A stretch of 23,247 bases of DNA from DATFGK01 sp046712825 (lineage in GTDB: Bacteria; Actinomycetota; AC-67), in NCBI GenBank assembly GCA_046712825.1, contig JBKKCR010000208.1, positions 1 to 23,247 of the forward strand. The letters run 5' to 3'. The notes under the pieces were generated by a model. It had not been told where the DNA came from, searched no databases, and saw only the letters and a list, made by a program, of their open reading frames with translations. Positions 1 through 7,631 of the stretch are shown here, piece by piece. Made by a program: the position numbers and the translations under genes. The stretch's first letter is position 1. Every line of letters starts with the position of its first letter.

Positions 1-233
1 ACTCGGCATCGCCTTGGCGCGTCTACGCATCGGTGTTCGACCCCGGCTCGATGCCGGAGCTGGTCCCCCTCGATGTGGTCGACGAAGCCGCGAGCCCCGA
101 ACCCCCGTCGGAGATCGTCGGGATCGATTTCGCGCCCGACGGTACCCTGGGCGTCGCCTGGACGCGCGTCGAGCCGGTCGGGCCATTGGGATCGTTCCGC
201 GTGTACTTCGCCCGCTCGATCGCAGCCGGATGA
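1..233 (+). CDS. C-terminal end of a sialidase/beta-propeller-like protein (5' end outside window)
   Basis: The reading frame is open from base 3 to the TGA at 231-233 and continues off the left edge, so only about 76 C-terminal residues are visible. The stretch IDFAPDGTLGVAWTR followed by FRVYFARS resembles one blade of BNR/sialidase-type beta-propellers, where a D-x-x-x-DG-x-x-x-x-x-W strand is followed by a 'yyarS' strand. No catalytic residues can be seen in this fragment, so the enzyme activity is unknown; an extracellular sugar- or ligand-binding propeller is an inference. Its stop codon overlaps the start of the following secreted hydrolase (ATGA at 230-233), which suggests translational coupling and a shared extracellular role. 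An ordinary Asp-box repeat protein without sialidase activity is equally possible. Confidence 0.55.
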   Translation, partial: SASPWRVYASVFDPGSMPELVPLDVVDEAASPEPPSEIVGIDFAPDGTLGVAWTRVEPVGPLGSFRVYFARSIAAG

Positions 234-1966
234 AGCCTCGACTCGCCGCGCTCCTTCTCGTTATCGCAGCCGTCGCGCCGATCCACGCCTCGAGCTCCCC
301 GTGCGCGGAAACCCCGCGGCCCGACCCCACGAATCCGATCCTCGAGCTCCAAGAACAACGTTTCGGGTTCCACGACGAAGAGCTCGTCCTCTGTTCGGAT
401 GGCTCATCGAGCCCGGTGCACATCGCGGCCCGTCTTTGGGTCCCGCAGAGCTGCCCCGGCGTCGGCGGTTGCGCAGGCGTGGTGATCGCGCACGGATTCG
501 GATTCAACAAAGAGGTCACCTTTGCGGACATGCTCCAAGCCGTGCAGCGTGGCATGTACGTGCTGAGCTACGACGTGCGAGGGCAAGGCGCTTCCGGCGG
601 CCAGGCCGCGTTCCTCGGGCGGGACGACATCGCCGACCAGGCCGCCGTCCTGGCGTGGTGGCACGAGAACGTCCGGCCGACCAAGACGGCCTTCTACGGG
701 CTCTCGCAGGGCGGCTGGCTCTCGTGGGCGGCGGCGGTCTACAACTGTGGTGGGGCGCGCGCTGCGACATTCGACTCCACGATCCCGTGCGACGAAGGCG
801 GCCGTTGGGTGGACGCGATCGCGCCCGTCCAAGGGCCGACGGAATACCTGGACGACGGCATCTGCTCGCTGTTCGCTGTGGAGGGCCTCGTGTACTCTCG
901 CTTCAACCCGGTCCTCGCCGGATCCCTCGTTGCGTGCGCGGCCACCGGGCGCCCGGGACCGGTACCCGACATCTTCGTCGACATCGCACATCGGCTCGAT
1001 CGCATCGACGTCCCCGTCTACGCAGTTACGAGCTTCTACGACCGATTGATCCTGCCGCAGCTCGTCACCTCCGCATACGAGGTTCTGCACGCGCGCACCC
1101 TCGACACGGACGACGACCTGTTCGGCAAGGACGTGCGCCTGACCATCTCGAATGACGGTCACGGAGCCGTCGGCGGGAATTTCGCCGTGATCGGCGACGT
1201 GTTCACGTGGATCCAGAGTCAGATAGCCGGCGGCCCGCCGCTCCGCGACGCGACCGTCGCGATCGCGCAGGAGTGGGAGGGAAATGCGTTCCGGCTCGAG
1301 CATGGCTGGCCTATCCCCGGAACGGCGACCCAGACGCTCTATCTCACCAAGGGCGCGCTCGCCGCATCGCCGGCCCCGGCCCCACCCGAGGAGCTCCGCA
1401 ACGTCCCGGTCCTCGCGAGCCCACCCGAAGCGCCGTTCGTCGGCACGATCGTGAACACCAACAATGATGTCGCGATCCCGCGGATGCGACTCGTCTACGC
1501 GACGGAGCCCGTGGCGCAGTCGACCGAGTTCACCGGACAACCCTTCGCGACGATCTACGTATCGTCGGCGAACGCCGCCTCGAACGGCCAAGGCCAGCTG
1601 CACATCGGATTGTCGGAGCTCGCGCCCGACGGCTCAGCCCACGAGTTCTCCCATGCGCGCATCGGCTTGACCGGCCTGGGCCCAACCCCCGTCGCGGTGC
1701 CGATCGCGCTCACCATCGCGAGCCATCGCGTGGACGCGGGCAGCCGGTTGATGCTCACGATCACGCCGTCGGATGTCGCGGTTGCGTTCCCGGCCCGCGG
1801 GCTGGACGCTTTCTACGTCCACCAAGACGCAGACGCCCCGTCGTCGATCTCCCTGCCCATCGTTCCGATCGATCGCGTCCCGCCGGATGGCGATCCTCCG
1901 AGCGGGGCTGGGTTCACGGAGGACCCGCTCGGGGCGATCTGCCTCGCCCTGAGCCTCCCCTGCTGA
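230..1966 (+). CDS. secreted CocE/NonD-family alpha/beta hydrolase (X-Pro dipeptidyl-peptidase S15-like)
   Basis: 578 residues from the ATG at 230. The frame is open further upstream, but this start is chosen because it follows the preceding gene by ATGA overlap and opens directly into a signal peptide (MKPRLAALLLVIAAVAPIHA). The fold is the S15/CocE alpha/beta hydrolase: an HGFGFNKE oxyanion segment near residue 88, YDVRGQGASGG near 114, nucleophile elbow GLSQGG with Ser159, Asp271 in SFYDRLILP and His311 in NDGHGAVGG. The C-terminal third, from about residue 350, fits the jelly-roll domain (PF08530) of this family. Members hydrolyse esters, amides or Xaa-Pro peptides; the substrate cannot be read from sequence. 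It is probably exported. A DDN-family gene converges on its 3' end with only 11 bp between the stops. Confidence 0.85.
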   Translation: MKPRLAALLLVIAAVAPIHASSSPCAETPRPDPTNPILELQEQRFGFHDEELVLCSDGSSSPVHIAARLWVPQSCPGVGGCAGVVIAHGFGFNKEVTFADMLQAVQRGMYVLSYDVRGQGASGGQAAFLGRDDIADQAAVLAWWHENVRPTKTAFYGLSQGGWLSWAAAVYNCGGARAATFDSTIPCDEGGRWVDAIAPVQGPTEYLDDGICSLFAVEGLVYSRFNPVLAGSLVACAATGRPGPVPDIFVDIAHRLDRIDVPVYAVTSFYDRLILPQLVTSAYEVLHARTLDTDDDLFGKDVRLTISNDGHGAVGGNFAVIGDVFTWIQSQIAGGPPLRDATVAIAQEWEGNAFRLEHGWPIPGTATQTLYLTKGALAASPAPAPPEELRNVPVLASPPEAPFVGTIVNTNNDVAIPRMRLVYATEPVAQSTEFTGQPFATIYVSSANAASNGQGQLHIGLSELAPDGSAHEFSHARIGLTGLGPTPVAVPIALTIASHRVDAGSRLMLTITPSDVAVAFPARGLDAFYVHQDADAPSSISLPIVPIDRVPPDGDPPSGAGFTEDPLGAICLALSLPC

Positions 1967-1977
1967 ACTTCCACCAG

Positions 1978-2421
1978 CTAGATCGGTTCGATGATGACGA
2001 GCGGGATTTCGCGGTCGGTACGGCGCTGATACGCGGCGTAACCCTTGTACTTCGCGATCACGTGCGGCCAGAGCCGATCCTTCTCGTCGATCGATGCGAC
2101 CCGCGCTCTCATCTTGCTGGTGGAGCCGCGCATGGTGACTTCGACATCGGGATTCTCCCTCAGGTTCAGGAACCAAGCCGGGTGGCGGTTGTCGCCGCCG
2201 AACGACGCGACGAGGACGAGCGAGTCTCCTTCCTGGACCGGCGACGTGAGCATCGTCGTCCGCACCTTCCCGCTCTTACGCCCGGTCGTCGCGAGCATCA
2301 AGACCGGCATGCCGAAGCCTGAGTTCCCGATCCGGCCGTTGGTCACGCGGAAGATCTGCTCGTGCGACCTCGACAACACCCGAGCAGCGAGATCCTTGAC
2401 GTCGGAGAACGAGGGGATCAT
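1978..2421 (-). CDS. nitroreductase/deazaflavin-dependent oxidoreductase, DDN family (F420-type)
   Basis: 147 residues, the usual size for the DDN/Rv3547-like split beta-barrel family (PF04075). Family hallmarks are TTGRKSGKVRTTML at residues 45-58 and SFGGDNRHPAWFLNLRENP at 73-91, which in characterised relatives line the deazaflavin cofactor (F420) site. Known members reduce quinones, nitroimidazoles or other activated olefins with F420H2; the physiological substrate here is unknown. The gene is monocistronic and divergent from the acyltransferase at 2481, and its stop lies 11 bp from the stop of the convergent hydrolase. A TAGCAT box (2433 to 2428, minus strand) ends 6 nt before the ATG and there is no Shine-Dalgarno, so the mRNA may be leaderless. 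A paralogue of the same length lies at 21489-21932. Confidence 0.85.
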   Translation of the reverse strand: MIPSFSDVKDLAARVLSRSHEQIFRVTNGRIGNSGFGMPVLMLATTGRKSGKVRTTMLTSPVQEGDSLVLVASFGGDNRHPAWFLNLRENPDVEVTMRGSTSKMRARVASIDEKDRLWPHVIAKYKGYAAYQRRTDREIPLVIIEPI

Positions 2422-2480
2422 GAGCCGATGCTAGTCCATGCTCACGGCGACGCGCCCGCCCGCCGATAAGGTTCCCAGAC
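2422..2480. promoter_or_regulatory. divergent promoter region with two candidate leaderless -10 boxes
   Basis: Only 59 bp separate the divergent starts at 2421 (minus) and 2481 (plus). On the minus strand TAGCAT occupies 2433-2428, 6 nt from the ATG. On the plus strand TAAGGT occupies 2467-2472, 8 nt from the ATG. Both fit the actinobacterial TANNNT -10 box placed so that transcription would start at or within two bases of the start codon. No good -35 hexamer is visible for either one, and the plus-strand AAGG could instead serve as a weak Shine-Dalgarno. Confidence 0.45.
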
Positions 2481-3740
2481 ATGACGGAGAAGCCTCCAGC
2501 AGGCAGGCTCGACGCCCTCGTCGCGCTCACGCCCGACACCCGTGATCGCTTCATGGACTTCCTTCGGGCGGCGAGCATCGTGAGCGTCGTGCTCGGCCAC
2601 TGGCTGATCAGCGTCATCTTCTGGCGCGACAGCGTCATCTACACCACGAGCGCGATCGGGCTCACGCGCGGCCTTTGGCTCGCGACCTGGGTCTTCCAGG
2701 TGATGCCGATCTTCTTCTTCGTCGGCGGGTTCTCCAACCTCGTGACCTACGAGTCGTACCGCCGGCGCGGGCTGAGCACATGGATGTTCATCCGCGGCCG
2801 GCTCGAGCGCCTCCTGCGACCCTCGATCATCTTCCTCGGGCTGTGGGTGCTGATCCAGATCGTTCTGCACCTCGCCGACGTGGGACGCCCCACCGGACCG
2901 AAGCTCTGGGGAGACACCCACCTGCTACGCGGCATGTTCCCTCCCGGCTCCACGCTGCCGTTCGGACCGCTGTGGTTCCTCGGCATGTACATGGTCGTAG
3001 TGTCGATCAGCCCGCTGACGATCCGCTTGCATCAACGCTATCGATGGCACGTCCCCGCCGTACTCGTGGTGGGTGCGATCGCCGCCGACGTCATCGGTTT
3101 CGGATTCGGCATCTCGGGCGTCCGCTACGCGAACGTCGCCTTCGTGCTCCTCCTCCCCCATCAGCTCGGCCACTTCTACGCCGACGGCAGCTTGGCGAAG
3201 CTGCCGCGGAAGGTCTATTGGGGGATGGTGGCGATCGGGCTCGGGATGCTGATCCTGCTTACGAACCCGTATCTGTTCAGCGTCCTCGGCGGAGCCGATC
3301 GCTTCGATTGGTTCCCGGGCATCGGCTACTACCCGCGCAGCCTTCTCGGGACCGACGTGGAGTCGATCTCGAACGCCTATCCGCCGACGCTGTGCTACCT
3401 GGCCGTCGGGATCTGGACGATCGGCGCCATCATGTTGCTCCGCGACAGGCTCAGCCGCTGGCTCCAGGAACCGAGGCCCTGGAAGGCGACGATCCTCGCA
3501 AACAGCATCATCATGACCCTGTTCCTCTGGCACATGACCGCGTTCCTGCTGGCGGTGCTCGCTCTGTGGCCGCTCGGCCTCGGCCGCGAGACGAGCGGCA
3601 CGACCGCGTGGTGGATCGAGCGCATCGCTTGGATCGGAATCCCCGCGCTCATCCTCGGCGCCCTTGTCGCGATCTTCGGGCGGTTCGAGCGCCCGCGCGC
3701 TGCCCGAAAGTCCATGGCCGCACCGCCGAGCCCCCCGTAG
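2481..3740 (+). CDS. acyltransferase-3 family integral membrane protein
   Basis: 419 residues, about ten predicted membrane helices. The family signature (PF01757) is in the first helix, where FMDFLRAASIVSVVLGHWL gives the Arg29-x10-His40 pair that marks acyltransferase-3 proteins such as OafA. Further family-like features are MPIFFFVGGFSN near residue 75 and GPLWFLGMYM near 162. These proteins transfer acetyl or other acyl groups across the membrane to sugars, lipids or cell-wall polymers; the acceptor is not evident here. There is no C-terminal SGNH domain. The stop is 10 bp before the start of the DUF4173 gene, so the two are probably co-transcribed. The ATG at 2481 is chosen because it follows a TAAGGT box by 8 nt and precedes a soluble N-terminus of the usual length. 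Confidence 0.88.
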   Translation: MTEKPPAGRLDALVALTPDTRDRFMDFLRAASIVSVVLGHWLISVIFWRDSVIYTTSAIGLTRGLWLATWVFQVMPIFFFVGGFSNLVTYESYRRRGLSTWMFIRGRLERLLRPSIIFLGLWVLIQIVLHLADVGRPTGPKLWGDTHLLRGMFPPGSTLPFGPLWFLGMYMVVVSISPLTIRLHQRYRWHVPAVLVVGAIAADVIGFGFGISGVRYANVAFVLLLPHQLGHFYADGSLAKLPRKVYWGMVAIGLGMLILLTNPYLFSVLGGADRFDWFPGIGYYPRSLLGTDVESISNAYPPTLCYLAVGIWTIGAIMLLRDRLSRWLQEPRPWKATILANSIIMTLFLWHMTAFLLAVLALWPLGLGRETSGTTAWWIERIAWIGIPALILGALVAIFGRFERPRAARKSMAAPPSPP

Positions 3741-3750
3741 CGTTGGGGGG

Positions 3751-5238
3751 ATGCCCTCCACCGACGCTTTCGAGCCCAACGCCGTACTCGGGCTCGACGA
3801 GCCGGAGGCCTCCCGCCGGACCATCCTCACGATCCTGTTCCTGGGCGTTGCGTTCGATCTCGCGTTCAACGGCCAGCAGCCGGGGATCTCGATCCCACTG
3901 TTCACCATCCTCCTCGTCGGCTCGATACGGAGCGCCACACGGCGAGCCCTCGATACCGACATCCTCCTCGCCGCCGCCGTGCTGCTGTCGATCTTCCCCG
4001 CTCTTCGCGCGAGCGAGCCGCTCATCGCGCTCGACGTTCTCGCGATCTCTTCCTTGCTCGCGCTGGCGGTGACACAGGATCTCGGATCGATCGCATCGGT
4101 CTCGATAACGGGGATCGTTCGCCGTGGGATGGCACTCCTAACAAGATCGCTCCATGTTCCCCGCTTCCTGGCAGGGCGCTTCGGAGAGCCGGTCGAGCGA
4201 CGACGGGCAAAGGTAGCCCTGCGGGCCGCGCTAGTGGCCCTGCCGATCGTGGCGCTGTTCGCCACCATCCTCGCGTCCGGCGACCGCGTCTTCGCTCGAT
4301 TGCTCTCGTCGGTCCTGCCCGAGTGGGACCTCGGCAGCATCGTGTCGCATGTCGTGCTCGCGATAGTCGGCGCGATACTTGTGGCGATCCTGTGGCGGAG
4401 CGCGCTGGGGGACGTGACGGGCGAGGAGCCCCAACACGAAGCGGCGCATCGTCCGATCCTCGGGTTCGCAGAGTGGGCGACGGTGCTCGCCGGGATCGAC
4501 CTTCTGTTCGCCACGTTCGTGGTCGTGCAACTCGCTTACCTCTTCGGAGGCAACCAGCGCGTCGTCGTAACCCCCGGCCTTACCTATGCCGAGTACGCGC
4601 GCACGGGCTTCATGCAGCTCGCGGTCGCGGCGGCGCTGACCGTCGTCCTCATCCTCGCGCTCTGGGACGCCGGCCGTCGGGACGACCCTCGGCAGGAACG
4701 CTGGTTCCGTGCTCTCGTGACGGCGATGGTCGGCCTCACCGGGGTCGTACTCATCTCGGCGGTGAAGCGTCTGGCGCTGTACGAGGGCGCGTTCGGATTC
4801 ACGATGGCCCGCTTCTTCGGCTACGTGGCGATCATCTCGATCGGCGCGGTGTTGCTCGTCCTGGCGTCGGCGATCTGGGCGGGACGACGCGAGCGCGTGG
4901 TCGCCGGGTTCCTCCTCGTCGGGTTCGCGGCCCTGCTCGTCATCAACGTCGTCAACCCCGAACGATTCGTCGCCGAGCGGAACGTCGCGCGCTTCGAAGC
5001 CGTCGGAAAGATCGATATCGACTATCTCGGCGTGAGCCTCGGGAGCGATGCCGTGCCGCTTCTCGTTGCCCTGCTCGACCGGCTCCCCTCCGCCGACGCC
5101 GCCGCGCTTCGCGAAGCGCTGTGCGGGCAGAGCCACTCCTTGGGGCCCGAACCGTCCTGGCGTTCCGTGAATCTCGGGCGTAGCTCGGCCCGCACTGCGC
5201 TCGGCTCGGTCGGCATCACGTCGGCCGCCTGCAGCTGA
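3751..5238 (+). CDS. DUF4173-family polytopic membrane protein
   Basis: 495 residues with about ten to twelve hydrophobic helices. The family is recognised from LASGDRVFARLL near residue 174, the block TYAEYARTGFMQL at 278-290, and the C-terminal stretch beginning NPERFVAERNVARFEAVGK that continues with IDIDYLGVSLGSDAVPLLV. All three match the conserved blocks of DUF4173 proteins (often annotated with DUF4153), whose function is unknown. An in-frame extension back to 3664 exists but overlaps the upstream gene. The ATG at 3751 is preferred because it is preceded by GGGGGG and lies 10 bp after the acyltransferase stop. The two membrane proteins may work together on envelope modification, but that is inference from spacing only. 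Confidence 0.85.
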   Translation: MPSTDAFEPNAVLGLDEPEASRRTILTILFLGVAFDLAFNGQQPGISIPLFTILLVGSIRSATRRALDTDILLAAAVLLSIFPALRASEPLIALDVLAISSLLALAVTQDLGSIASVSITGIVRRGMALLTRSLHVPRFLAGRFGEPVERRRAKVALRAALVALPIVALFATILASGDRVFARLLSSVLPEWDLGSIVSHVVLAIVGAILVAILWRSALGDVTGEEPQHEAAHRPILGFAEWATVLAGIDLLFATFVVVQLAYLFGGNQRVVVTPGLTYAEYARTGFMQLAVAAALTVVLILALWDAGRRDDPRQERWFRALVTAMVGLTGVVLISAVKRLALYEGAFGFTMARFFGYVAIISIGAVLLVLASAIWAGRRERVVAGFLLVGFAALLVINVVNPERFVAERNVARFEAVGKIDIDYLGVSLGSDAVPLLVALLDRLPSADAAALREALCGQSHSLGPEPSWRSVNLGRSSARTALGSVGITSAACS

Positions 5239-5334
5239 CCTTTCTTCCCCTCTTTCTCTTTTGCGGAGTCCCGAACGGGAACCGGCCTGGCGCGCCGTCC
5301 GTCGAACTGCCACGCTAGGGCGAGGAGGGGGACG

Positions 5335-5736
5335 ATGAGACGCGCCGCGCTGTTGCTGTTGGTCGTGATGCTGCTGCCGGGTGCCTCAGCCCAGGCGCGT
5401 GAGAAGAACGCCCCGCCTCGCACCAAGGTCACCGCGACACTCACCTCGGAATCGACCCCGCGGCGCAACGCCGAGTATCTGATCCGAGTCGATGCTATGG
5501 ATCCCGACGGCCACATCACCGAGATCGCCATCGACTTCGGTGACGGCGCGATGGTCTGGCTCCTCCTCGCCTGTGATCCAGAGGATCGGCCGGGGACGCC
5601 CGCTATTCAGGAGCTGACGTGGTCCTACGCTCCGGGCCAATACACCGTGAAAGCGTGGGCGTACTCGAGTCCGGATTGCTTCTCGGGGCCTTTCCAACAG
5701 AGCCGCCCGGGTGTGGCTCATTTGAGCGTTCTCTGA
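5335..5736 (+). CDS. small secreted protein with a PKD-like domain
   Basis: 133 residues with a clear signal peptide (MRRAALLLLVVMLLPGASAQA) and a strong ribosome site (GAGGAGGGG at 5322-5330). The mature part looks like a single immunoglobulin/PKD-type beta-sandwich: a DAMDPDG turn near residue 53, IDFGDG at 66-71 and WSYAPGQYTVKAWAYS near 96-111, which is the usual 'DxGDG ... Y..pG.Y.v.v.a.d' pattern. Cys80 and Cys115 could form a disulfide in the exported protein. PKD domains mediate binding to proteins or polysaccharides; no partner is evident. It follows the DUF4173 gene by 96 bp, a gap holding a 24-nt pure pyrimidine run (5239-5262), so co-transcription is possible but unproven. Confidence 0.8.
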   Translation: MRRAALLLLVVMLLPGASAQAREKNAPPRTKVTATLTSESTPRRNAEYLIRVDAMDPDGHITEIAIDFGDGAMVWLLLACDPEDRPGTPAIQELTWSYAPGQYTVKAWAYSSPDCFSGPFQQSRPGVAHLSVL

Positions 5737-5803
5737 TCGACGCCATACCTAACGCGCACGCGGTACGTCAAGGCCGGGCAATGCGGAAATAGCACGCGGC
5801 GAG

Positions 5804-5832
5804 TTGCTGAACGTTTGACGAACTCCTAGCCT
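5804..5832 (+). promoter_or_regulatory. candidate sigma-70-type promoter giving a leaderless mRNA
   Basis: A -35-like TTGCTG at 5804-5809 is followed after a 17-bp spacer by TAGCCT at 5827-5832, a TANNNT -10 box. Seven bases later the ATG of the zinc-finger gene begins at 5840, so the predicted transcription start falls on or next to the start codon. No Shine-Dalgarno is visible between the box and the ATG. This is the best-supported leaderless start in the window. Confidence 0.6.
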
Positions 5833-5839
5833 GTCGAAC

Positions 5840-6136
5840 ATGGCGACCAAACAGAGAGTCTCCCGTCGCACCACCGGTCGGTCCAGCTCGAAGGGCCTGA
5901 TCTGTCCCGAGTGCGGTTTCAAGGCTGCGCATCCCATGGGCCTCGGCCGGCACCGAAGCTCCCGGCACAACGTCGCGTCGAAGCGTGAGCTTCAGCGACG
6001 CTCGCTCGTTCGCCCCTCGCGTGGGCGGAGCAAAGAGGTGACGGCGTTGATCAAACGCGTCGAGGATCTCGAGCAGCGATACGACAGACTGATGAGCGCC
6101 CTGTCGAAAGCATCCCGCGGTCGCGGACGACGATAG
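5840..6136 (+). CDS. small C2H2 zinc-finger protein with coiled coil and basic tail
   Basis: 98 residues. A single Cys2His2 finger is formed by Cys22, Cys25, His38 and His43, spacing C-x2-C-x12-H-x4-H, with Leu35 at the classical hydrophobic position three residues before the first His. The N-terminus (1-19) is Lys/Arg/Ser-rich. Residues about 64-90 (KEVTALIKRVEDLEQRYDRL) have heptad-like spacing expected of a short coiled coil, and the protein ends SRGRGRR, resembling an AT-hook or other basic DNA-contacting tail. Nucleic-acid binding, probably as a dimer, is the likeliest role, but no specific function is known to me. The spacing differs from the Ros/MucR bacterial type (C-x2-C-x9-H-x3-H) and resembles small finger proteins encoded by actinobacteria and their phages. 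Confidence 0.75.
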   Translation: MATKQRVSRRTTGRSSSKGLICPECGFKAAHPMGLGRHRSSRHNVASKRELQRRSLVRPSRGRSKEVTALIKRVEDLEQRYDRLMSALSKASRGRGRR

Positions 6137-6185
6137 GGGTCTCTCGCAACCGGACTGCGCTGCAGATGCGCACGACCGCGAGCGG

Positions 6186-7631
6186 CTAGGGGCGTAGTGG
6201 TTCGGGGAGCTGCGTTTGGCCCATCAGGTAGCGGTCGGCGGCGGAAGCAGCGGAACGGCCTTCGGCGATCGCCCACACGATGAGGCTCTGGCCGCGACCC
6301 ATGTCCCCGGCGACGAACACGCCGGGGACGGTCGTCATCCAGTTCTCGTCGCGCTTGACGTTGCCTCGTTGATCGATCTCCACACCGAGCAACTCCAGCA
6401 GGCCGTTGCGTTGGGGCCCGGCGAAGCCCATCGCGAGCAGCGCTAGGTCGCATTGCAGCTCGAACTCGGTTCCCTCGACCGGCTCGAACATCGGGCGTCC
6501 GTCGCGGATAACCATCTCGACCTCACGGCCGTGCAAGGTTCGGACGTTGTCGTCCTCGTCCCCGGTGAACTTGTCGGTGCCGACCGAGAACACTCGCTCG
6601 CCGCCCTCCTCGTGCGCCGAAGAGGTGCGGAAGATCAGCGGCCACTGCGGCCACGGGTTGGACTCGGCGCGCTCCTCGGGAGGCCGGGGCATGATCTCCA
6701 GCTGGTGCACCGACGCGGCGCCCTGCCGGTGCACGGTGCCGAGGCAGTCGGCGCCGGTGTCTCCACCGCCGATGATGATGACGTGCTTGCCCTCGGCCGT
6801 GATCGCCGGCTCCGAGACCGTCCCTTCCTGCACCTCGTTGGATGTCGTCAGGTACTCCATCGCGAAGTGGATCCCCTGGAGCTCACGGCCGGGAACGGGT
6901 AGGTCGCGCGGGATCGTCGAGCCGCCGGACAAGATGATCGCGTCGAAATCGTCCCGCAGCTCCTCGACGGAGACGTTCTCACCGACGTTCGCGTTGCACC
7001 GGAACTCGGTCCCCTCGGCGCGCATCTGATCGATGCGCCGGTCGAGGACTCGCTTCTCCATCTTGAACTCCGGGATGCCGTAGCGGAGCAGCCCCCCCGG
7101 TCGGCCGGCGCGCTCGAACACGATCACGGAGTGGCCGGCGCGCGTGAGCTGCTGCGCGGCCGCCAGGCCGGCGGGGCCCGATCCGACCACCGCGACCTTC
7201 TTGCCCGTGAGGATCTCCGGCGCTTCCGGGGTGACCCATCCCTCGGCGAAGGCGCGATCGATGATCGTCACCTCGATCGCCTTGATCGAAACGGCCGGAG
7301 CGTTGATCCCGAGAACGCATGCGCCCTCGCACGGTGCCGGGCACAACCGCCCGGTGAACTCGGGGAAGTTGTTCGTCGCGTGCAGCCGGTCGATCGCGTC
7401 GCGCCAATCGTCTCGGTAGACGAGGTCATTCCATTCCGGGATGAGGTTCCCCAGCGGACATCCGCTGTGGCAGAACGGCACCCCGCAATCCATGCACCGC
7501 GCCGCCTGCGTCTTGACCGAAACGATCGGGAGGGGCTGATAGACCTCTTTCCAGTCCTCGAGCCGGCGCTCGAGCGGCCGGTAGTGGATCGACTCGCGCT
7601 CGTAGCGGATGAAGCCGCCCTTCTCACCCAT
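6186..7631 (-). CDS. gltD: glutamate synthase [NADPH] small subunit
   Basis: 481 residues. GltD passes electrons from NADPH through FAD and iron-sulfur centres to the large subunit, which makes glutamate from glutamine and 2-oxoglutarate. The N-terminal domain carries the cysteine sets Cys46-x2-Cys49-x4-Cys54-x3-Cys58 and Cys97-x3-Cys101-x3-Cys105. The FAD site VVGSGPAGLAAA starts near residue 148, followed by LRYGIPEFKMEKRVLDRRI. The NADPH site IIGGGDTGADC lies in the second half, and AGDMGRGQSLIVWAIAEGR near the C-terminus completes the FAD domain. The start at 7631 is chosen because it overlaps the gltB stop by 8 bp (ATGGGTGA), the usual translational coupling; an in-frame extension to 7670 would only add shadow sequence within gltB. 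All key residues are present. Confidence 0.96.
   Translation of the reverse strand: MGEKGGFIRYERESIHYRPLERRLEDWKEVYQPLPIVSVKTQAARCMDCGVPFCHSGCPLGNLIPEWNDLVYRDDWRDAIDRLHATNNFPEFTGRLCPAPCEGACVLGINAPAVSIKAIEVTIIDRAFAEGWVTPEAPEILTGKKVAVVGSGPAGLAAAQQLTRAGHSVIVFERAGRPGGLLRYGIPEFKMEKRVLDRRIDQMRAEGTEFRCNANVGENVSVEELRDDFDAIILSGGSTIPRDLPVPGRELQGIHFAMEYLTTSNEVQEGTVSEPAITAEGKHVIIIGGGDTGADCLGTVHRQGAASVHQLEIMPRPPEERAESNPWPQWPLIFRTSSAHEEGGERVFSVGTDKFTGDEDDNVRTLHGREVEMVIRDGRPMFEPVEGTEFELQCDLALLAMGFAGPQRNGLLELLGVEIDQRGNVKRDENWMTTVPGVFVAGDMGRGQSLIVWAIAEGRSAASAADRYLMGQTQLPEPLRP

Noticed and set aside
14..229. In-frame N-terminal extension of the secreted hydrolase to base 14
   Set aside because: It is Arg-rich out-of-frame shadow of the upstream propeller-like gene, and the true start at 230 opens a signal peptide and overlaps the upstream stop by ATGA.
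404..1603. Long minus-strand open frame antisense to the secreted hydrolase
   Set aside because: Low-complexity Arg/Asp/Val composition typical of antisense frames in GC-rich DNA; the plus-strand protein has clear catalytic motifs.
2925..4514. 529-codon minus-strand open frame across the acyltransferase and DUF4173 genes
   Set aside because: It spans two recognisable plus-strand genes and has Arg/Ser/Glu-rich shadow composition with no domain.
5239..5262. 24-nt pure pyrimidine run after the DUF4173 stop, considered as a terminator or triplex-forming tract
   Set aside because: No preceding stem of useful length, and a single run of this size is weak evidence.
6156..6172. TGCGC/GCGCA hairpin between the convergent zinc-finger and gltD genes
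   Set aside because: Only 5 bp of stem with a 7-nt loop and no T-run; too weak to call a terminator.
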